Assembly (NCBI RefSeq): GCF_002443255.2
Contig: NW_019211457.1
Location: 28,896,220 to 28,960,219, forward strand
DNA length: 64,000 bases
Direction: 5' to 3'
Origin: Varroa destructor
Taxonomy: Eukaryota > Arthropoda > Arachnida > Mesostigmata > Varroidae
Below are positions 49,801-62,763 of this stretch, piece after piece. Position numbers and translations under genes: made by a program. Numbering within the stretch: the stretch's first letter is position 1; each line of letters begins with the position of its first letter. Below the pieces are notes generated by a model. It was not told where the DNA came from, did no database searches, and saw nothing but the letters and a program-made list of their open reading frames with translations.

Positions 49801-51100
49801 GTCTCGAAGCGAGGCCGAACCTTGAGAAGCGTCAGCGGCCCAGTGGCGACGCGCTGGCCATTTGTGGTGCTGGACTCGATCATTGCGGCCCGGCTCTTCG
49901 CACGTCTTGCTAATCCTGTTAGGCTAAATAAGCGAGGACGTTTCCGGCTGATCTTGTCCCTGACGGCGCTGTTACCGTCTTTTAGTTAGTCGATAACTGA
50001 ATACCGATTGCCGACGAAAGATATTAGAGGAATGCTGTTTGGTCGACTCTCTATTCATTGCATTGATCGATATTGAATTTAGGGCTACATAGCCTTGTGC
50101 CTATTTGTATGGATCAGTTAGCTATGTTCACTGCTAGATACTTTTAGCACAGGCTAACTTTTTCCCATATTTACCAAAGATTCTTAGGAGAAGGAAAGCA
50201 CTGTAAATGTACGTACGTTGGCCGTGTCATCTATGCCAATTGCCAACATTCTAACGATCCTAAACTCTTTACGATCCGTTTTCTGGGTGTACGCGTATGC
50301 TTGACTTGCTCTGCCTAACTTAACCATTTAGGTATTTGAAAAGGGTCTTCATCTGCGTGCACCGTAAACAAAGGCGCCGATTGGAGCGTTCAAACTTATT
50401 CTCATATGAGCGTTGACTTCTTGATTCTCGGTAACGTTTAGCCGTTGCTGCGTTACGCTGATCTCCGATGGGTGCGCAGATGGTCGTCAATAAAAAAAAT
50501 TACGGCATCTGCACTAACGATAGTAAAAGCAGCAGTAGTGCAGGTGTCATTGTGGTTTTCAATTTTTGTTGGTACTTTATTGAGGCTTGGAAACCAATTA
50601 AATTGCGCAATTGGGACGAGCCTCACCATTTTTACAGGCATATTCTTACGGTGTAACTAAGCCATTATAGAATAACAATACCTGCACTATTTGGTGCATA
50701 CATATATATAGCTAGTCTATCTGACGCCCGGCTCCTAGCACAAAATGAAGTCTATTTATACCTGGTTTGAATCTAGACTAAAACGTGACCTTAAGATCAA
50801 CAGGCATATGTGTTACTTACTAAGCTATCACGGGGACAGTTCCCGATAACTGCTTCAGGTGACCCTGTTAGTTTCTCAGACAGAGTTACCCCCTTCCAAT
50901 GACTTCTATACCTAGGTAAGAACACTCGATGCCAAACCTTGTATTGTCATAGCCAAGGAAAATCTACCAAGTATTTTCCAAGTTTCTTCTTACGCGAGTC
51001 TCTTACTTAAAATTTTCAAGAAAGAAGTCAAAGCTTCTTGTGAGGGTCTGCGTCGCGCGGTGTCTGGCTCACTGTCCCTATTGACCATTAGAGTGAGGCA
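46030..51100. other. GC-richer, triplet-rich region without a firm gene
   Basis: Many GAC, CAG and GTC clusters around 48.3-49.8 kb. A 117-codon plus frame at 48740-49093 is Ser/Arg/Asn-rich and could be a disordered coding segment, but it lacks splice support. It may contain promoters or 5' leaders of genes outside my models. Confidence 0.3.
46820..46848. repeat. (TC)14 microsatellite
   Basis: 29 bases of alternating TC immediately followed by AGGG, so it also forms a perfect-looking splice acceptor; no convincing exon follows. Confidence 0.93.
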
Positions 51101-51123
51101 AATGCAGAGAGAGCCCTACGGGC

Positions 51124-51627
51124 GTGACGCTTTCCGCACCCACCTGCTCAGTGATACTGCTGTGTCGTCCGGTTTATCTGTTGCGACGTTCGCCGACATA
51201 TAAAAATAGAGAAGGCGCAATACCGATGAGGCCACGCAGTCCAATAGGGCAAAACACACATATTGACAGACCAAGATCGTTCGCCGTCACTCCGTCATTT
51301 GTATCCTTTACCACCGCTGAGAGAAGTGCTGCTTCGTCGTTAACCGCCGATTCAATGGACACACAAAGAAACACAGTCTGTAAAGAACAGGGCGAAACCA
51401 TGATCCACCTCGGGATCGTGGCTCGTGCCACCTCAACCGCGCCCGATTCAACCCAACCCGTGTGGCATACGACTTGCCCTGTGCATAACGGCATACGAAT
51501 TGCCGCCCGTTCCAGCAATGTCCACTTCGATCACCGCCCCACACTCACCGACTCGCGCAGGGTGGTGAACGCGTGTCAAAGACAAACAACAGTTACCAAA
51601 GGCAGAATGGCTCCGCCAAGTGAGTAA
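51124..51627 (+). CDS. Candidate exon in a GC-richer island
   Basis: 167 open codons starting at GTG. From about residue 24 (TYKNREGAIPMRPRSPIGQN) to about residue 95 roughly 69% of codons begin with a purine, then about 60%. The peptide is rich in Ser, Thr, Arg and Pro with no membrane segment. A perfect GTGAGT donor at 51620 lies six bases before the in-frame stop, so the exon probably ends at 51619 in phase 1. Stops are rarer in this GC-richer sequence, and the opposite strand is also open for 114 codons, so chance cannot be excluded. Confidence 0.33.
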   Translation: MTLSAPTCSVILLCRPVYLLRRSPTYKNREGAIPMRPRSPIGQNTHIDRPRSFAVTPSFVSFTTAERSAASSLTADSMDTQRNTVCKEQGETMIHLGIVARATSTAPDSTQPVWHTTCPVHNGIRIAARSSNVHFDHRPTLTDSRRVVNACQRQTTVTKGRMAPPSE

Positions 51628-54600
51628 ATACACAACAAGTTACTGTTGCTGCTGCCTTAAAGCAGCGCGCGCGAGGGAGGCAAGGATGGTGACGCCCGCT
51701 TCTGGGGGGATGCTTACGAAGGTCATTATATCATCGAAGGAAGAAGTAAAAAATAGACGAAGATGGGGCGCGAACATAAAAGAGAAGAAGAATGAAAAAA
51801 AAAGTTAAAAAATGATCGAAGCAATCCTAAGCACAATAGACTCATGGCGATGCTGCCGAATGAAATGCAGCCCACCTGTATGGGTGTAATAAAAGAAAAA
51901 TTAAAAATTGATTTGAAAAATATGCGAAAGAGCCACTAAAAAAGGGGTCAACTCTGACTGAAGGACTGGAGATCTTGCAGATTGAAGATTTTAAGAAGAT
52001 CTAAAGGAAAAGCGAGAAAATGGACGGCTTGCTTGCTTGCTGGAAGTCCGGGATCGATCCCATTGTAATCAAAGACACATTTGTCCGGCTAAAACGGCGT
52101 TGTTTACTGGAAGACCACACATGTGAATGTATTACCTATATTGTTGGTGCTAAAAAATTCAATCGTTTACAGTGGTACAAGAAGCTGTTAACGTTGTTAA
52201 GTGAATAATCCATAAAAGAAACTCATGGTTTTGATAAACGTATCGTACCATGTAATGAGAGGCCGTGCGTTCACCTAGACCGATATATAGCTGAAATATA
52301 TATACTAATCGGAAGCGGCGATCCTCGATGACCTAGTTAACTTTGTGCATTCTATCAATCAAGATTATTATACTGTCAAATGATTATGTAGACACATATA
52401 GCCTTTATGGATAATACTTCACCGACCACAGGTCACATGTATAGCATCAATCTATCAATAACTTGAATCCTCTTCCTTCTATGGTCTTCTTATTGTTAAA
52501 CAGCTTCCCTTTATCGTCCGAACTGCAATCAGGCAACAAATCCGGAACGAAGCAAATGCGTTACATCTACGGCAATCAGTTGATAACCGAGAAAAAAAAC
52601 CAAGAGCCTTACTAGCTGCACCCGTCGTACTACGATTACCCCTGTCGCCGTTTCTTTTGCCTTTTTACATCTCTTTGAATCAGCTACTTAGCTATAAGTG
52701 AATCATTATAGCGAAAATTGTACATTGTCAGTTAGCTCTTTCGTTATGTCCGGGTCAGCCAGTCTGTCAGGGAGTGATCATATTGCAGTTTTCCTGCCTT
52801 CACCTATCCATACGTATCGGTCAAACCCCTTTTTGACGTCTTGTATATCTGCTCGTCTCTTGACCACCCTCCGATCCGGTTTAACCTTTCGCGGCCGATT
52901 CGATCTCTGCCGCTGGTCTTCTGTGCTTCTTGTCCGCTGCTATCGACGGTGTTGATGTTTAGATAATTCGATGATCCATAATGACATGACCGTACCGAAA
53001 ATGGCGGCGCATCATCGCATGGTGCCGTACCGAAAGCGGGGGGGCGAACAGCAACTGTGGCCACGGCAGCACCGGTCCTCGATTTTTGGATTTTCATGTT
53101 CAGCTCGGTTATGCAGGCTGCACGATGAGTATGCTCTCAACGAATTCATCAATAAGTTGGGACGCGATACCGGGATGCCACGCGGTCGTCTGTTGGGCGT
53201 TTCGAAGTTTGTTATACTCAGCTAAGGATACCACTAAAAGTATTGGCGGTGGTATGTGCGTAAGGTTGTAGAAGAGCTATTGCTGTTTTTTGGCGATCCG
53301 TATCGCCGAAGGGACGTGATCTTCTTCTTTGCGCGAGTCACGCACAGCATTAAGCCTCGACCCAGTCCATGAGGCGGGGCGAACCAGGTCCCCGGGGGAA
53401 GCTGGAAAACGGGGTCAGAGGTGAAATCAGTCAAATCGGCCGGCCGCTATTAACGTCTTCACTGCCTCGTGATTCATAATCAGTGACTCTTGCTCTTACT
53501 GCCGTACTTGCTGTCAGTCAACGAAATATATACATACGGTATGATCGTGTATAAACAAGGCAAAAACGGTGAGATGCCCGAGGAATCCCTGAAGAAGTCT
53601 AACACAGTCGTCGAATACAGGTAGCGTTGCGATCGATGGTAGAACATTAGATGTCGGCACACTTCGAGCGAATCCCCCTCGATGTTAACTGGTGTAGCCC
53701 CGCTGAAGAAAACATCCATATGGATAGGTGGCAGGACGCATGCGAATTTTTCAATTCTAGCCTATTTGTTTATTGTTTACCATAGTTAGCTCAATCTTGA
53801 TGAAATGTTTAACAGCGTAACTGAAATTACTTGATCTGTATGAAACTTTTTTGATTAATCTTTTTCTAAGTACCATATTTATTGAAATACATCTGCGTTT
53901 TACCAAAGAGTTTCTTATCATGATGTAGTCTAGTCGATTGGAGAGGTGGCTGTCTTTGGCACATCTACTATTCGATTGATGTTAGGGCCATGAAGATGCT
54001 GATGTAAAAACGTTAAACTCTGAACATTTTGTCCAGTGTCGTGAGGGACGCAACGGAATTTCGAAATAAGCTATACTATGCGCATCCAAAACATTGAGCG
54101 TAGGATCAGCAATATCTACATCTACTTCGACTTTGCTTAAAGTAGATTAAATCCCTCGATGAGCATTGATGGTCACCACGTTACAGCAACGGTCAACGGC
54201 CTAATATTCGTTTACCGAACAGGTCAGTTTCACTTAATAGAAATCAGCTATTTGTAAACTTTCACAGCGTAACAAATATTTTTATAGCGTTCGGGCTTTA
54301 AGTGGCGAAGATTCGTCTGCTGCACCACCATCGCCGGTGCCTTCTGCCGCCTATTATCCAACAGGACAGCAGGAAGATTGCTCTACCATTCTCTACAGAA
54401 ATTCAAAATGAGCTACTGCCAGCCTGTATGCTAGTAATAGTATACAGACATACTCATAGCGAATATCACCGTTGGCTTGCCTTACATTTGTAGACCAACG
54501 ATATCATGTCGTTTGCTATAATTTCCATTGAAACATTTCGGCCTGGGCTAGTTTGCGATAGTCAAGCCGTACTATCAAGAGTCATAAAACTTCAAAAAAA

Positions 54601-57600
54601 TCTTTAATATGCACGCCGACTAGAATCTCTGTTGAGCCTGTATTTAACTTGTTTTAAGGCCCGACCAGATAGACATAGCTTGCAGGCTTTATGAATATTT
54701 ATATTAGGGGGTATTTTGTTTGCAAATAATAGCATCTGCTGCATTGTCAATGGGTGATACTTTGGAACTTACCTATGGCTCCAGCAGTTCATTGTCAACG
54801 TTCTGCTCGACAGAAAATCTGCCTTTATATGCTCGCTACGGATACGATCAAAAGCGTTCTATAATCGTATGATTGTTACTGTTATACACTGACAAATGAT
54901 AAACGCAACAAGCTATGTCGTATCTTACTATAAAGGGGGGCGCGCTTAAGCAGCATCGCGTACTAGTTTCTATTGTATCGCTTGCGTTCTGCCTAGTCCT
55001 GTTTCAGGCGTTATTGCATTTTATGATCTTGTTAGACCTACATGATGAAACGTTGCCTTTATATGTAAGCACATTTATGTCAGTCAGATTTGCGTCTATC
55101 CGCTAGCACGATGTGACACGGCTGAAGATGCGGCCCCCATGGAACTCACTTTCTCTCGTTGCATGCGCCTTCGCTCGACCGTAAACTTTGTTGGAAAATA
55201 ACAACAGTCTATTTTTAGCGATTCACGGGCGGTAAACAAATGGCCTTTGATAATTTAATTTTCTCTCTAGTGTTATCGTTTTATTACTGTTCCTGCCCGT
55301 GTTAGCAGAATCAGCAACAAAAGCGACCGTGGGCTGCCAAAAAGATGAAGATGCTATTCATTTCAAATTAGTGTTATTATTACTATTCAAGTAGAAAACA
55401 AATGTAATTCTCGATCTCTCCGAGTGGTGCTAGAAAAGCTCCGGCGTGATTTTTCCTATTTAGGTGGTTGCCTGACTAGTTGGCCGTCTGCTCTTTGGCC
55501 TGCCGCCGACGGCGCATGTTCGACAGTCGTCCGCAAAAGGTCAGCGATGCTAGTCCTATAGGTTAGCGGCGTTGTGCTGACGGCCGGGGTTCGCTTTGGT
55601 ACCGCGGAAACGTCAGGACGCGATGTTTACATACGACGGTGCTGGTAAAGCGTTCAATATTAGCAGTGTATAGGGTAACAGTTACTATGTGATGGATTTC
55701 AAAGCAATGAGTAAGCCGTTTTTTGGACGATTTCTCATTCGACTAATCGTATACGCGGTGGCTGTTTTATCAGTAATGTCCATTAGCATAGTTTCGAACC
55801 TTTCCAGCGTGGAAGTTTTGTTTCGTTTGTGTTTTTTTCGTTGTTTTTCGTTAACGTGGTGAGAAGCAATTCGTTCGTATTAATAAACGTATCCAACGAA
55901 AACTATGTTGCTAAATAGGCGTCAGTAGTTGTCAGGGTAGGTGACGAACAGATAAAAGTGATTTTGGACGTATCGACTCGATGGAAGCGATCCGAGGTAT
56001 AATTTATCCTTAGATTAGTATGTCTTAGCTATCTGGGATTCATTGCAACAAAACAGAATTGGTGGCAAGTGTGCATTACCAGACATTTGGACTTGGAAAA
56101 AACTGTAAAATATATTAAGATAATATGATAGTTGTTTGTTATCTCGACGAGCTTTTGTTTATTATTGTTAGACATATAGTACTCTGGAAAAAAAAATTGT
56201 TACAGATATAATACCCGAAAGTAACAAATGCCCTCGCAATTCGCGACAATAGAGAGGTCTACGCGAGTGGATTCGGTGCGTAATGTTATTTGTCGTTTTA
56301 TTACTCCAGTTTGTATATATGTATGTATACGTACAATGTGTTAAATATTATTCTAGTGCTTAATATGGGATCCTCGTCATAGTTTCATTTCTGATCTTTA
56401 GGAGGATGATTTTGCTCCTGATGAAAGCTCAAAAAGATATCAATAGGTTTTTAATTAATGGCGCTTGGACCACTCGGAAGAAAGGATTAGTGGCACGTTA
56501 AAATCACATTGGGGCATCCTCTTGAGGTTCACGTTCCATACCAAGCGTTTTGTGCTGTCGAGAAGCCAGCCGTCTAAGAGAAACGTCGAACGACTCAACC
56601 AGACCTAAAAGCTTGAACTTATATTTAGACAGAACTACGAAATGAGTCCGGCAAGACTTCATCGCGGACGCACTTTGAAGCTTCCGCAAACGCACGGCCG
56701 ATAATGAAATTACTATTTCTTTCTTTTTTGTTATTCAAGCGTAGTCGATTCCAGCTGTACCTCGATTGTCTTTCCTGCGACCGACTTTTCTATATATTAT
56801 TTCGTAGCGCAATTATTATTTATTTACTTTTCGACGTAGGCTCTCGTTTAGCAGAACGTAATTCTTGTCCTTATCGTTAGCGTCAATCCAACGGCGAGCA
56901 CGAATACGATATGATGCTGGACGCAAGAAAAATTGATTGACTCATCTTACACTCATTATTACTATTACTATTAATGTAATAAAACTATCAGCTACGCTTA
57001 CGAGACGCGATTACTGGAAATGCCTATAGACACCAAGTGTTTCAGCTCGGTCCTTCTATTGCTTCCTTCCTTTGTGCCGTCTAATTATCTATTCATCAAG
57101 CGACAGCCTCTACCTTTACCAACTGAATCTGTCAATGATTAAGCACGAGTGACGTAGATACTTATCTAAATACGTTGTTTTAGCGATATGCTGCTGAAAG
57201 CATTCATACAATGACCATTAGTACGAACAAATATCTGGGCACATCTGGGGTCTGGGGGAAACTACAACAAGATGCTCAGTGGACGTAAGGGAAAAACCAT
57301 TGGTATAGCGATCTAGCAGAATTCGTTCATTAGTTACGTAACATAGCGCGTAGATTTTTGACCAAATTGAGTGATTGCCAATCAACATCAGCATACAACG
57401 TTTTAAAAAATAAATTTTCCTTTACCCAATAATTTTCGTGTAAGCACAATCATTCCACTCGACTACATCGAATGCCGTGCGTCACAATACAACTGCCAGC
57501 TGAAGCAGACGCTACAGATGTCCTCTACGGAACTACAAGGGAGTGAAGTACGCTAATGTCCTTCTTAGAATAATCTTCATAGTCCATTCTGGGTCGTACA

Positions 57601-57919
57601 AGCAGGCAGCTCGTCAATGAAAACGTAGCCAGTAACGGCCATAACACTGTGCTATTGTCTTTCCTTGCTTGTTTCTTTACCTTTGCCGCTACCCGTCTTC
57701 AGAACGATCCGTTTTTCGCCACTACTCATACTTACTACGCTGAGTCAGTCTCAGGAGAAGGATTCGGGACTATCCCGCGGTCCAGAGCATCCCCTCTGAA
57801 GGAGTACGATTACCTCTCTCTTTAAACTAGGTGGCCAAATACAATACTAACAGTCACAGTTGAGACACGTGTAGTATCTATAATACTGGATACAACGGAG
57901 GCAGCGGGGATTCGTTTGT
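51628..57919. other. Intergenic
   Basis: No frame with convincing coding bias; GC-richer patch near 52.7-53.5 kb with short frames on both strands only. Confidence 0.4.
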
Positions 57920-58327
57920 ATGGCAGTAACAGGACATCGCCGTCGATCGCTGCGGTGCGCGCCACGGCAGAAGCTGGTCGGCTTGCAAACATGGACGGAG
58001 ATGGACCGGCATTCAACACTGACCACTAGTGCGCAAGTGGCTACGGTGGCAACAAATTGGCGAGCTACCATGGCCAGAGCAATAAAGTTATCAGCGGTGG
58101 GAACTCTATTCGTCGCTTGGGAATCAGCGAACGTTTTTACCTTGTATAGAGCTCGACAATGCTTCGGTACTGACCGAAGGCCGTTCTTCCAGAAAGCGAA
58201 TATCGTGTGCGTGACGGAGATATTACAATATAGGTACATATTTTGTTATACAACCATAGACCGTGTGAGGCGAGGAACCGGAACAGAGTTGGGCGGATTA
58301 AGCGGAGCAGAGAAGCTGCGCTTCTGA
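57920..58327 (+). CDS. Candidate ORF, unknown protein
   Basis: ATG-initiated 135-residue frame with about 64% purine-first codons after residue 27. It begins basic (MAVTGHRRRSLRCAPRQK) and has a weakly hydrophobic stretch around AIKLSAVGTLFVAWESANVF. A donor-like GTACAT at about 58233 could end the exon. The opposite strand is open for 130 codons across the same bases, which weakens the case. No family recognised. Confidence 0.33.
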   Translation: MAVTGHRRRSLRCAPRQKLVGLQTWTEMDRHSTLTTSAQVATVATNWRATMARAIKLSAVGTLFVAWESANVFTLYRARQCFGTDRRPFFQKANIVCVTEILQYRYIFCYTTIDRVRRGTGTELGGLSGAEKLRF

Positions 58328-59502
58328 TGAACAAGAAAAAGCTGGATTCCGGTAGGCCCAATTTTTGCGACCACAGATCGCAATAGAACTTAACCAGAGC
58401 AACAAAGCGGTAATCTAATCAAGAAGGGTAAAAATAGTTATTTGTTATAGGATCTATAACGGTCGTGATGTTTACTGCATAGCATATATTGAGTAAAACT
58501 GTATAAAAAACTGATTATGGTACGCTTACTTCAACGACGCGATATGGTTCATTAACTTTGCCTTGATAATCAGTAATAATAATGACTACAAAAGGACAAC
58601 AAATAGAAGCCTTTTACTCAACACCTGGCAAACAAGCTGGAATACATTGCAAGAGGCCGGCGCAAGGAAAAATACCCCAGTAGTACATAATCGCTGTTCA
58701 AGAACCGGCAGTCAAAAGTGCCTTACCTAAATTCTACTAAAATAAAGGACAAAAATGTAATATCGTGTTACTAGCCTAGTAGGACCAAGTACGTCCATTA
58801 GTTCACTCTGAGGCGTTTAGCGTCGGCCTGAAACGGACACAGTGTCAATAAAATATATAAATAAAACATCGCTACATATAAATTCCTATGTTTAATATTA
58901 TAATAAAATAACAATCGTTTCGATCATGTTCTAATCGTAGCCGTGATCAACCTTTCACATTTTTGATGTAAGTTTTCCTCTACTGACGATCCCCTCTAAA
59001 ACGACCTTAACGAATCGGCGAGCCGTCTCCCTTTTCAGGACACAAAGTTACTTCAAGCCTTCAATCGCTCGTTTGATTAACTCCTGGCTTTTCACTTTTC
59101 CCTGGCCTTTATAGCTATAACAATATCCCAGCTGATACACGGCACTTACAAACTCTTCCCTACCGCGGTCAGCTCTCCGTGCCATGCCTTTATCGACATT
59201 TTCCCACAGATTTTCACCGTGGTAAGTTATATCAGCAGCGCCGGAACTACCGGTGAGTGACAGTAGCGATCTACTGCGATAGATCAACACGTATTTGTTA
59301 GCTATTCAAGCCGCCTCAACTGCTATTGCTGTTCTTACTAGTTTTCACTGCTGACGTTTTTCCGCGCGGTGACTGAGAATGAGCGCCGCTTCGGCGAGCG
59401 TTGCCTTCGGCGCCTTTGTTGTGGACAACTTTGGTGCTGTAACTGCTGCTATGTTCGCGTGATATTTGGTGCTGTCACGTAACTTCGTCGTTTTTACTTA
59501 AG

Positions 59503-59529
59503 ATGGCGGCGGCGGCGGCGGCGGCGGCG
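59503..59529 (+). repeat. ATG followed by eight GCG codons
   Basis: AAGATG and then (GCG)8 reads Met-Ala8-Phe-Pro-stop. It could be a GGC-type triplet repeat in a 5' leader, a small upstream ORF, or a real N-terminus cut by a donor (GTGACC) just before the stop. Confidence 0.5.
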
Positions 59530-59555
59530 TTTCCGTGACCGCCAGCGGCACCATC

Positions 59556-59795
59556 ATGAGCATCCTGATCACCAAAACTAGCCAACGAAACAACCGAGTT
59601 GCTACTGACGACCGCAGCGCGAGAAAATGCAGGCTCCTGGAAGGAACAAGATTGAATAGGAAAGCCAACGAAAGAACGAGCGACAGAAACAGATGGATAG
59701 ATGCTTGTGGACTAACAAATAGAAAACGAAAAAGGCAAATAACAGTCGCGAAATTGAAAGAGAGTACAAGAAACACGCTCTGTCTACTTATCTAG
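59556..59795 (+). CDS. Candidate small basic ORF
   Basis: 79 residues from ATG, Arg/Lys/Asn-rich (MSILITKTSQRNNRVATDDR, then NRKRKRQITVAKLKESTRNT). Purine-first codons are near 79%, but the whole strand is purine-rich here, so that measure is inflated. It follows the ATG plus GCG run at 59503 in a different frame. Confidence 0.25.
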   Translation: MSILITKTSQRNNRVATDDRSARKCRLLEGTRLNRKANERTSDRNRWIDACGLTNRKRKRQITVAKLKESTRNTLCLLI

Positions 59796-60211
59796 ATACT
59801 TGTCAGTTCCCCTCATTCGCCCCATGTCCCGGCGCGTCAGAGTAATCTTAGCAGTTTCATAGAAATAGGAAGATAGTCGTCCTTATTTTCAGTTTCTTAT
59901 TTCTATTTTATCTATTTTCGACTTTTTTTTCGCGTGCGTTCGTATGCTGATAAAGTCAGACACGTTGGCTACCATCTTCGACTATTACTACTGATACTAT
60001 TAGCGGAAGTTCGCCAGCTGCTATTAGTTCTGCAGCCCCGGTAGCGATAACCTACAAGTGTCCACGGTACCAGTTCAAGGCGGCGGTAATAACTATGCCA
60101 TCAGCAACAATGATCTGATAATTGCTGTGGGAACGTTGATTTTTCGTTGCCGATCGACCACTCCACCAGCAGCGAAGTCGCACCTCGCCGTCGAGTGACC
60201 ACCATGCGATC

Positions 60212-60433
60212 ATGCGGTCAATCATTCGTCTGTGCCTTGTACACCGAACGAGTGAACAAGCTACCGACGGTTCAACCAGCACGTTTCGTCGCAGCTCAAT
60301 CCAGCCGCGAACAACGACAGGAAAAAGCGCCGACCCAGCCGAAACAGCCCTAAATTGCGACGCGACTTCTACGAGTCCGTCTGGGGCGGCATTGGCAACG
60401 ACAGCAATAGGAGCTGTGCAGACGATGGTCTGA
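60212..60433 (+). CDS. Candidate Ser/Thr/Ala-rich ORF
   Basis: 73 residues from ATG to TGA; from RTSEQATDGSTSTFRRSS on, about 69% of codons start with a purine. The composition is low-complexity and disordered-like (TSTSPSGAALATTAIGAVQT). It is in a GC-richer stretch where stops are rare. It may be a last exon; no poly(A) signal is close. Confidence 0.33.
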   Translation: MRSIIRLCLVHRTSEQATDGSTSTFRRSSIQPRTTTGKSADPAETALNCDATSTSPSGAALATTAIGAVQTMV

Positions 60434-62763
60434 CAGGCAAAATCACTCTATGATGATGACCTTTGACTTGGACGTTAGTTCAGTCACTGGTTTGTTAGCG
60501 GACGTGGCCGCTGCTGCGACTTTCGCGGCTGCGGCGTCATGTTATCTATGCTCTTTTTTGGACCCGTCCCGTCCTACGTCGACTTGAACGACCCGCCGAT
60601 ATGAATGGCGATATTAAACTGTCGGACTGCCCACTGCCTATTACTGACTAGTTACACTGGAAGGTAACGCGTTTAGCTTTCGACACAATCTATTCAATAG
60701 TCTCATGGATAAACGGTAGAGGAAATAGGAAGATCATGCTGGATAGGGGGGGGGGGGAAGGGTACGACAAATCGAACGTTAACTAACCCAATAAAAGGCC
60801 AAAACGTGGAACCAAAAGGTGAACTTCAGCCGATTCCTGCTTTTCGGATCTTATAATCAGAGTATAGAGTGACCTAATAGTGACTAGCTGTGGCAGCGCA
60901 TCCAAGTCAATCTTGTCGTTAACCAGTCATAAAGCTGCGTGCACGTGTGAAGTGTCTGCTGCCTCACGTCGAAGGTTAAAAAAGTCAGAAAAATTTAGAA
61001 GAGTTTTTGTCCTAGCGCGGTTTCTATTGTTTCCTTTTCTAGAGAACACCCAGAGGTACTTGCATACCCGACCATGGCTGACTGATGTGCCGTGATAACA
61101 CGTAATTGGCTTTTTCCGGCAAAATACAGTATACACACACTAAGCTCGAATCTATACCTCATAAAAATTATGTATTCCTTATTTCTTCGATAGTGGATAA
61201 TGGATGTTTTCAATCTGAATAATTTGCCCACTTCCGCACGGCAACAGCCGAACTTGCTAATGTACGACTGCTGATGCGTTATTTTTTTAGTCCTTCAGGT
61301 ATCCTTATACCCATATTTGTACATTCATTGACAACGGGAATGGCCTGAAAATTAGCAAACCAATGCTGAACGAGCTGAACACAGAATATATCAGAATAGA
61401 ATATTTTTACAGAATATTTGACCGGTCAACGCGAGGCACATATAGATTTATGACTGATAACCAACCATATGGTCCAGCTAGGATGTCTGTTACCCGTTAG
61501 ATTGCTTTGAACTCATGTACGTTAAATGCACAGCGAATAAAATGGTGAAATGGTCCAGATTCGATCAGGATTTTCACGGAATCTCACGACGCGAAAAGTT
61601 TGTTTCTTTACCCCTTTCTACCCCTAGGTATATTTCATATAGGGTTCAGGTAATCTTACGGTGCTAAAGTACGGCTATGCCTAGTCTAATTGACAGAAAA
61701 ATGCTCATACCTAATTGGGTCACAATTGAAGTAAACGGCGACTCTCTTAATCGGCTTAATCATTTCCGGCCTATACTAAGCTATCTATTACCAAGAAAAT
61801 TCGAGTTGTAACAGTCTATGCCACGAGCATCGCCGTTTGCTTTACCACCTACACTACGGATCTATCTATCCGTGAAGCCTTCGATTCCTCAAAAGCCTTT
61901 TGCCATAGGTAAGACGGATGCGGACCAATCTTCTTACATTAACTCTCATGGGATCAGCCTAAAGAGCCAAATATGATATTAAACGTTATGAAAAAACATA
62001 ACGTACCATTCAGCTATGCTATTAACCCTTGATTATTATCGCTATTAATCCTCAGGTCATCTTCACTAGTGTCTTCTTCATTAAAATGTATGTAAACGCA
62101 CGCGCGACTGCATTGTTGTATGATATATGATTCAACATGCGCAACAAGTTGCTCGTCATTTCAACTCGTAGCTCTCATCGATCAAGGTAACTTTTTCTAC
62201 ATACCTTCATGATTACGGTAGATAGCTATAGAAGAATTGTCGTTGCTATTTTTTTTCTACGGTGTCTCTACTTACGATCTGAGAAAAACTTATTTCCTAC
62301 CAAGAGATTTTCAGGCAAAAATATCCTAGCCGTAGGGTGATCGATTCACAGTGACAAACACGCCGCCGAACGCTCCAATCACAACTAAGGCTGGTCCGGC
62401 GTTTCGCGTTATTACAAAGCCTCGAACACAATGACGTGGGTTGCCATGTCGTCCGCTCCGAACCAACGACGCTACCGTTACAACGGGATCGAGTGGGAAT
62501 CGAACCAGTGACTTTCACTTATTACACAAATCATCCGAATCCATACAACCTTCAGCCTGCATTATAAGGAAAAAAGAACTCCAGACCCTTTTAAAGTTTA
62601 TCAGTCTTGCCAATACAATTGCTGATGCCTCGTTTTTGGTGGCGCATCATCGGGGCCACGCTGGCTTGAACGGGGGCGATGCGGCTCTTCTTCGCCGTCG
62701 ATGGCGTCATCCATTGATTGACAACGTCCAGCCATTCCACCCAATAAAATTAACGGACTAAAG
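60434..62763. other. Intergenic
   Basis: Short chance-like frames and the G run; no exon with both splice signals and coding bias was seen. Confidence 0.4.
60746..60757 (+). repeat. Run of 12 G
   Basis: Homopolymer of G, with more G shortly after; possible G-quadruplex-prone patch. Confidence 0.9.

Noticed and set aside
57847..58239. 130-codon minus-strand ORF
   Set aside because: Mirror of the plus-strand frame at 57920, with Cys-rich chance-like composition.
62488..62505. Minus-strand B-box-like sequence (GGAATCGAACC on the plus strand)
   Set aside because: The T-stem does not pair and no A box lies at the right distance; not a tRNA, and no clear tRNA-derived SINE body was seen.
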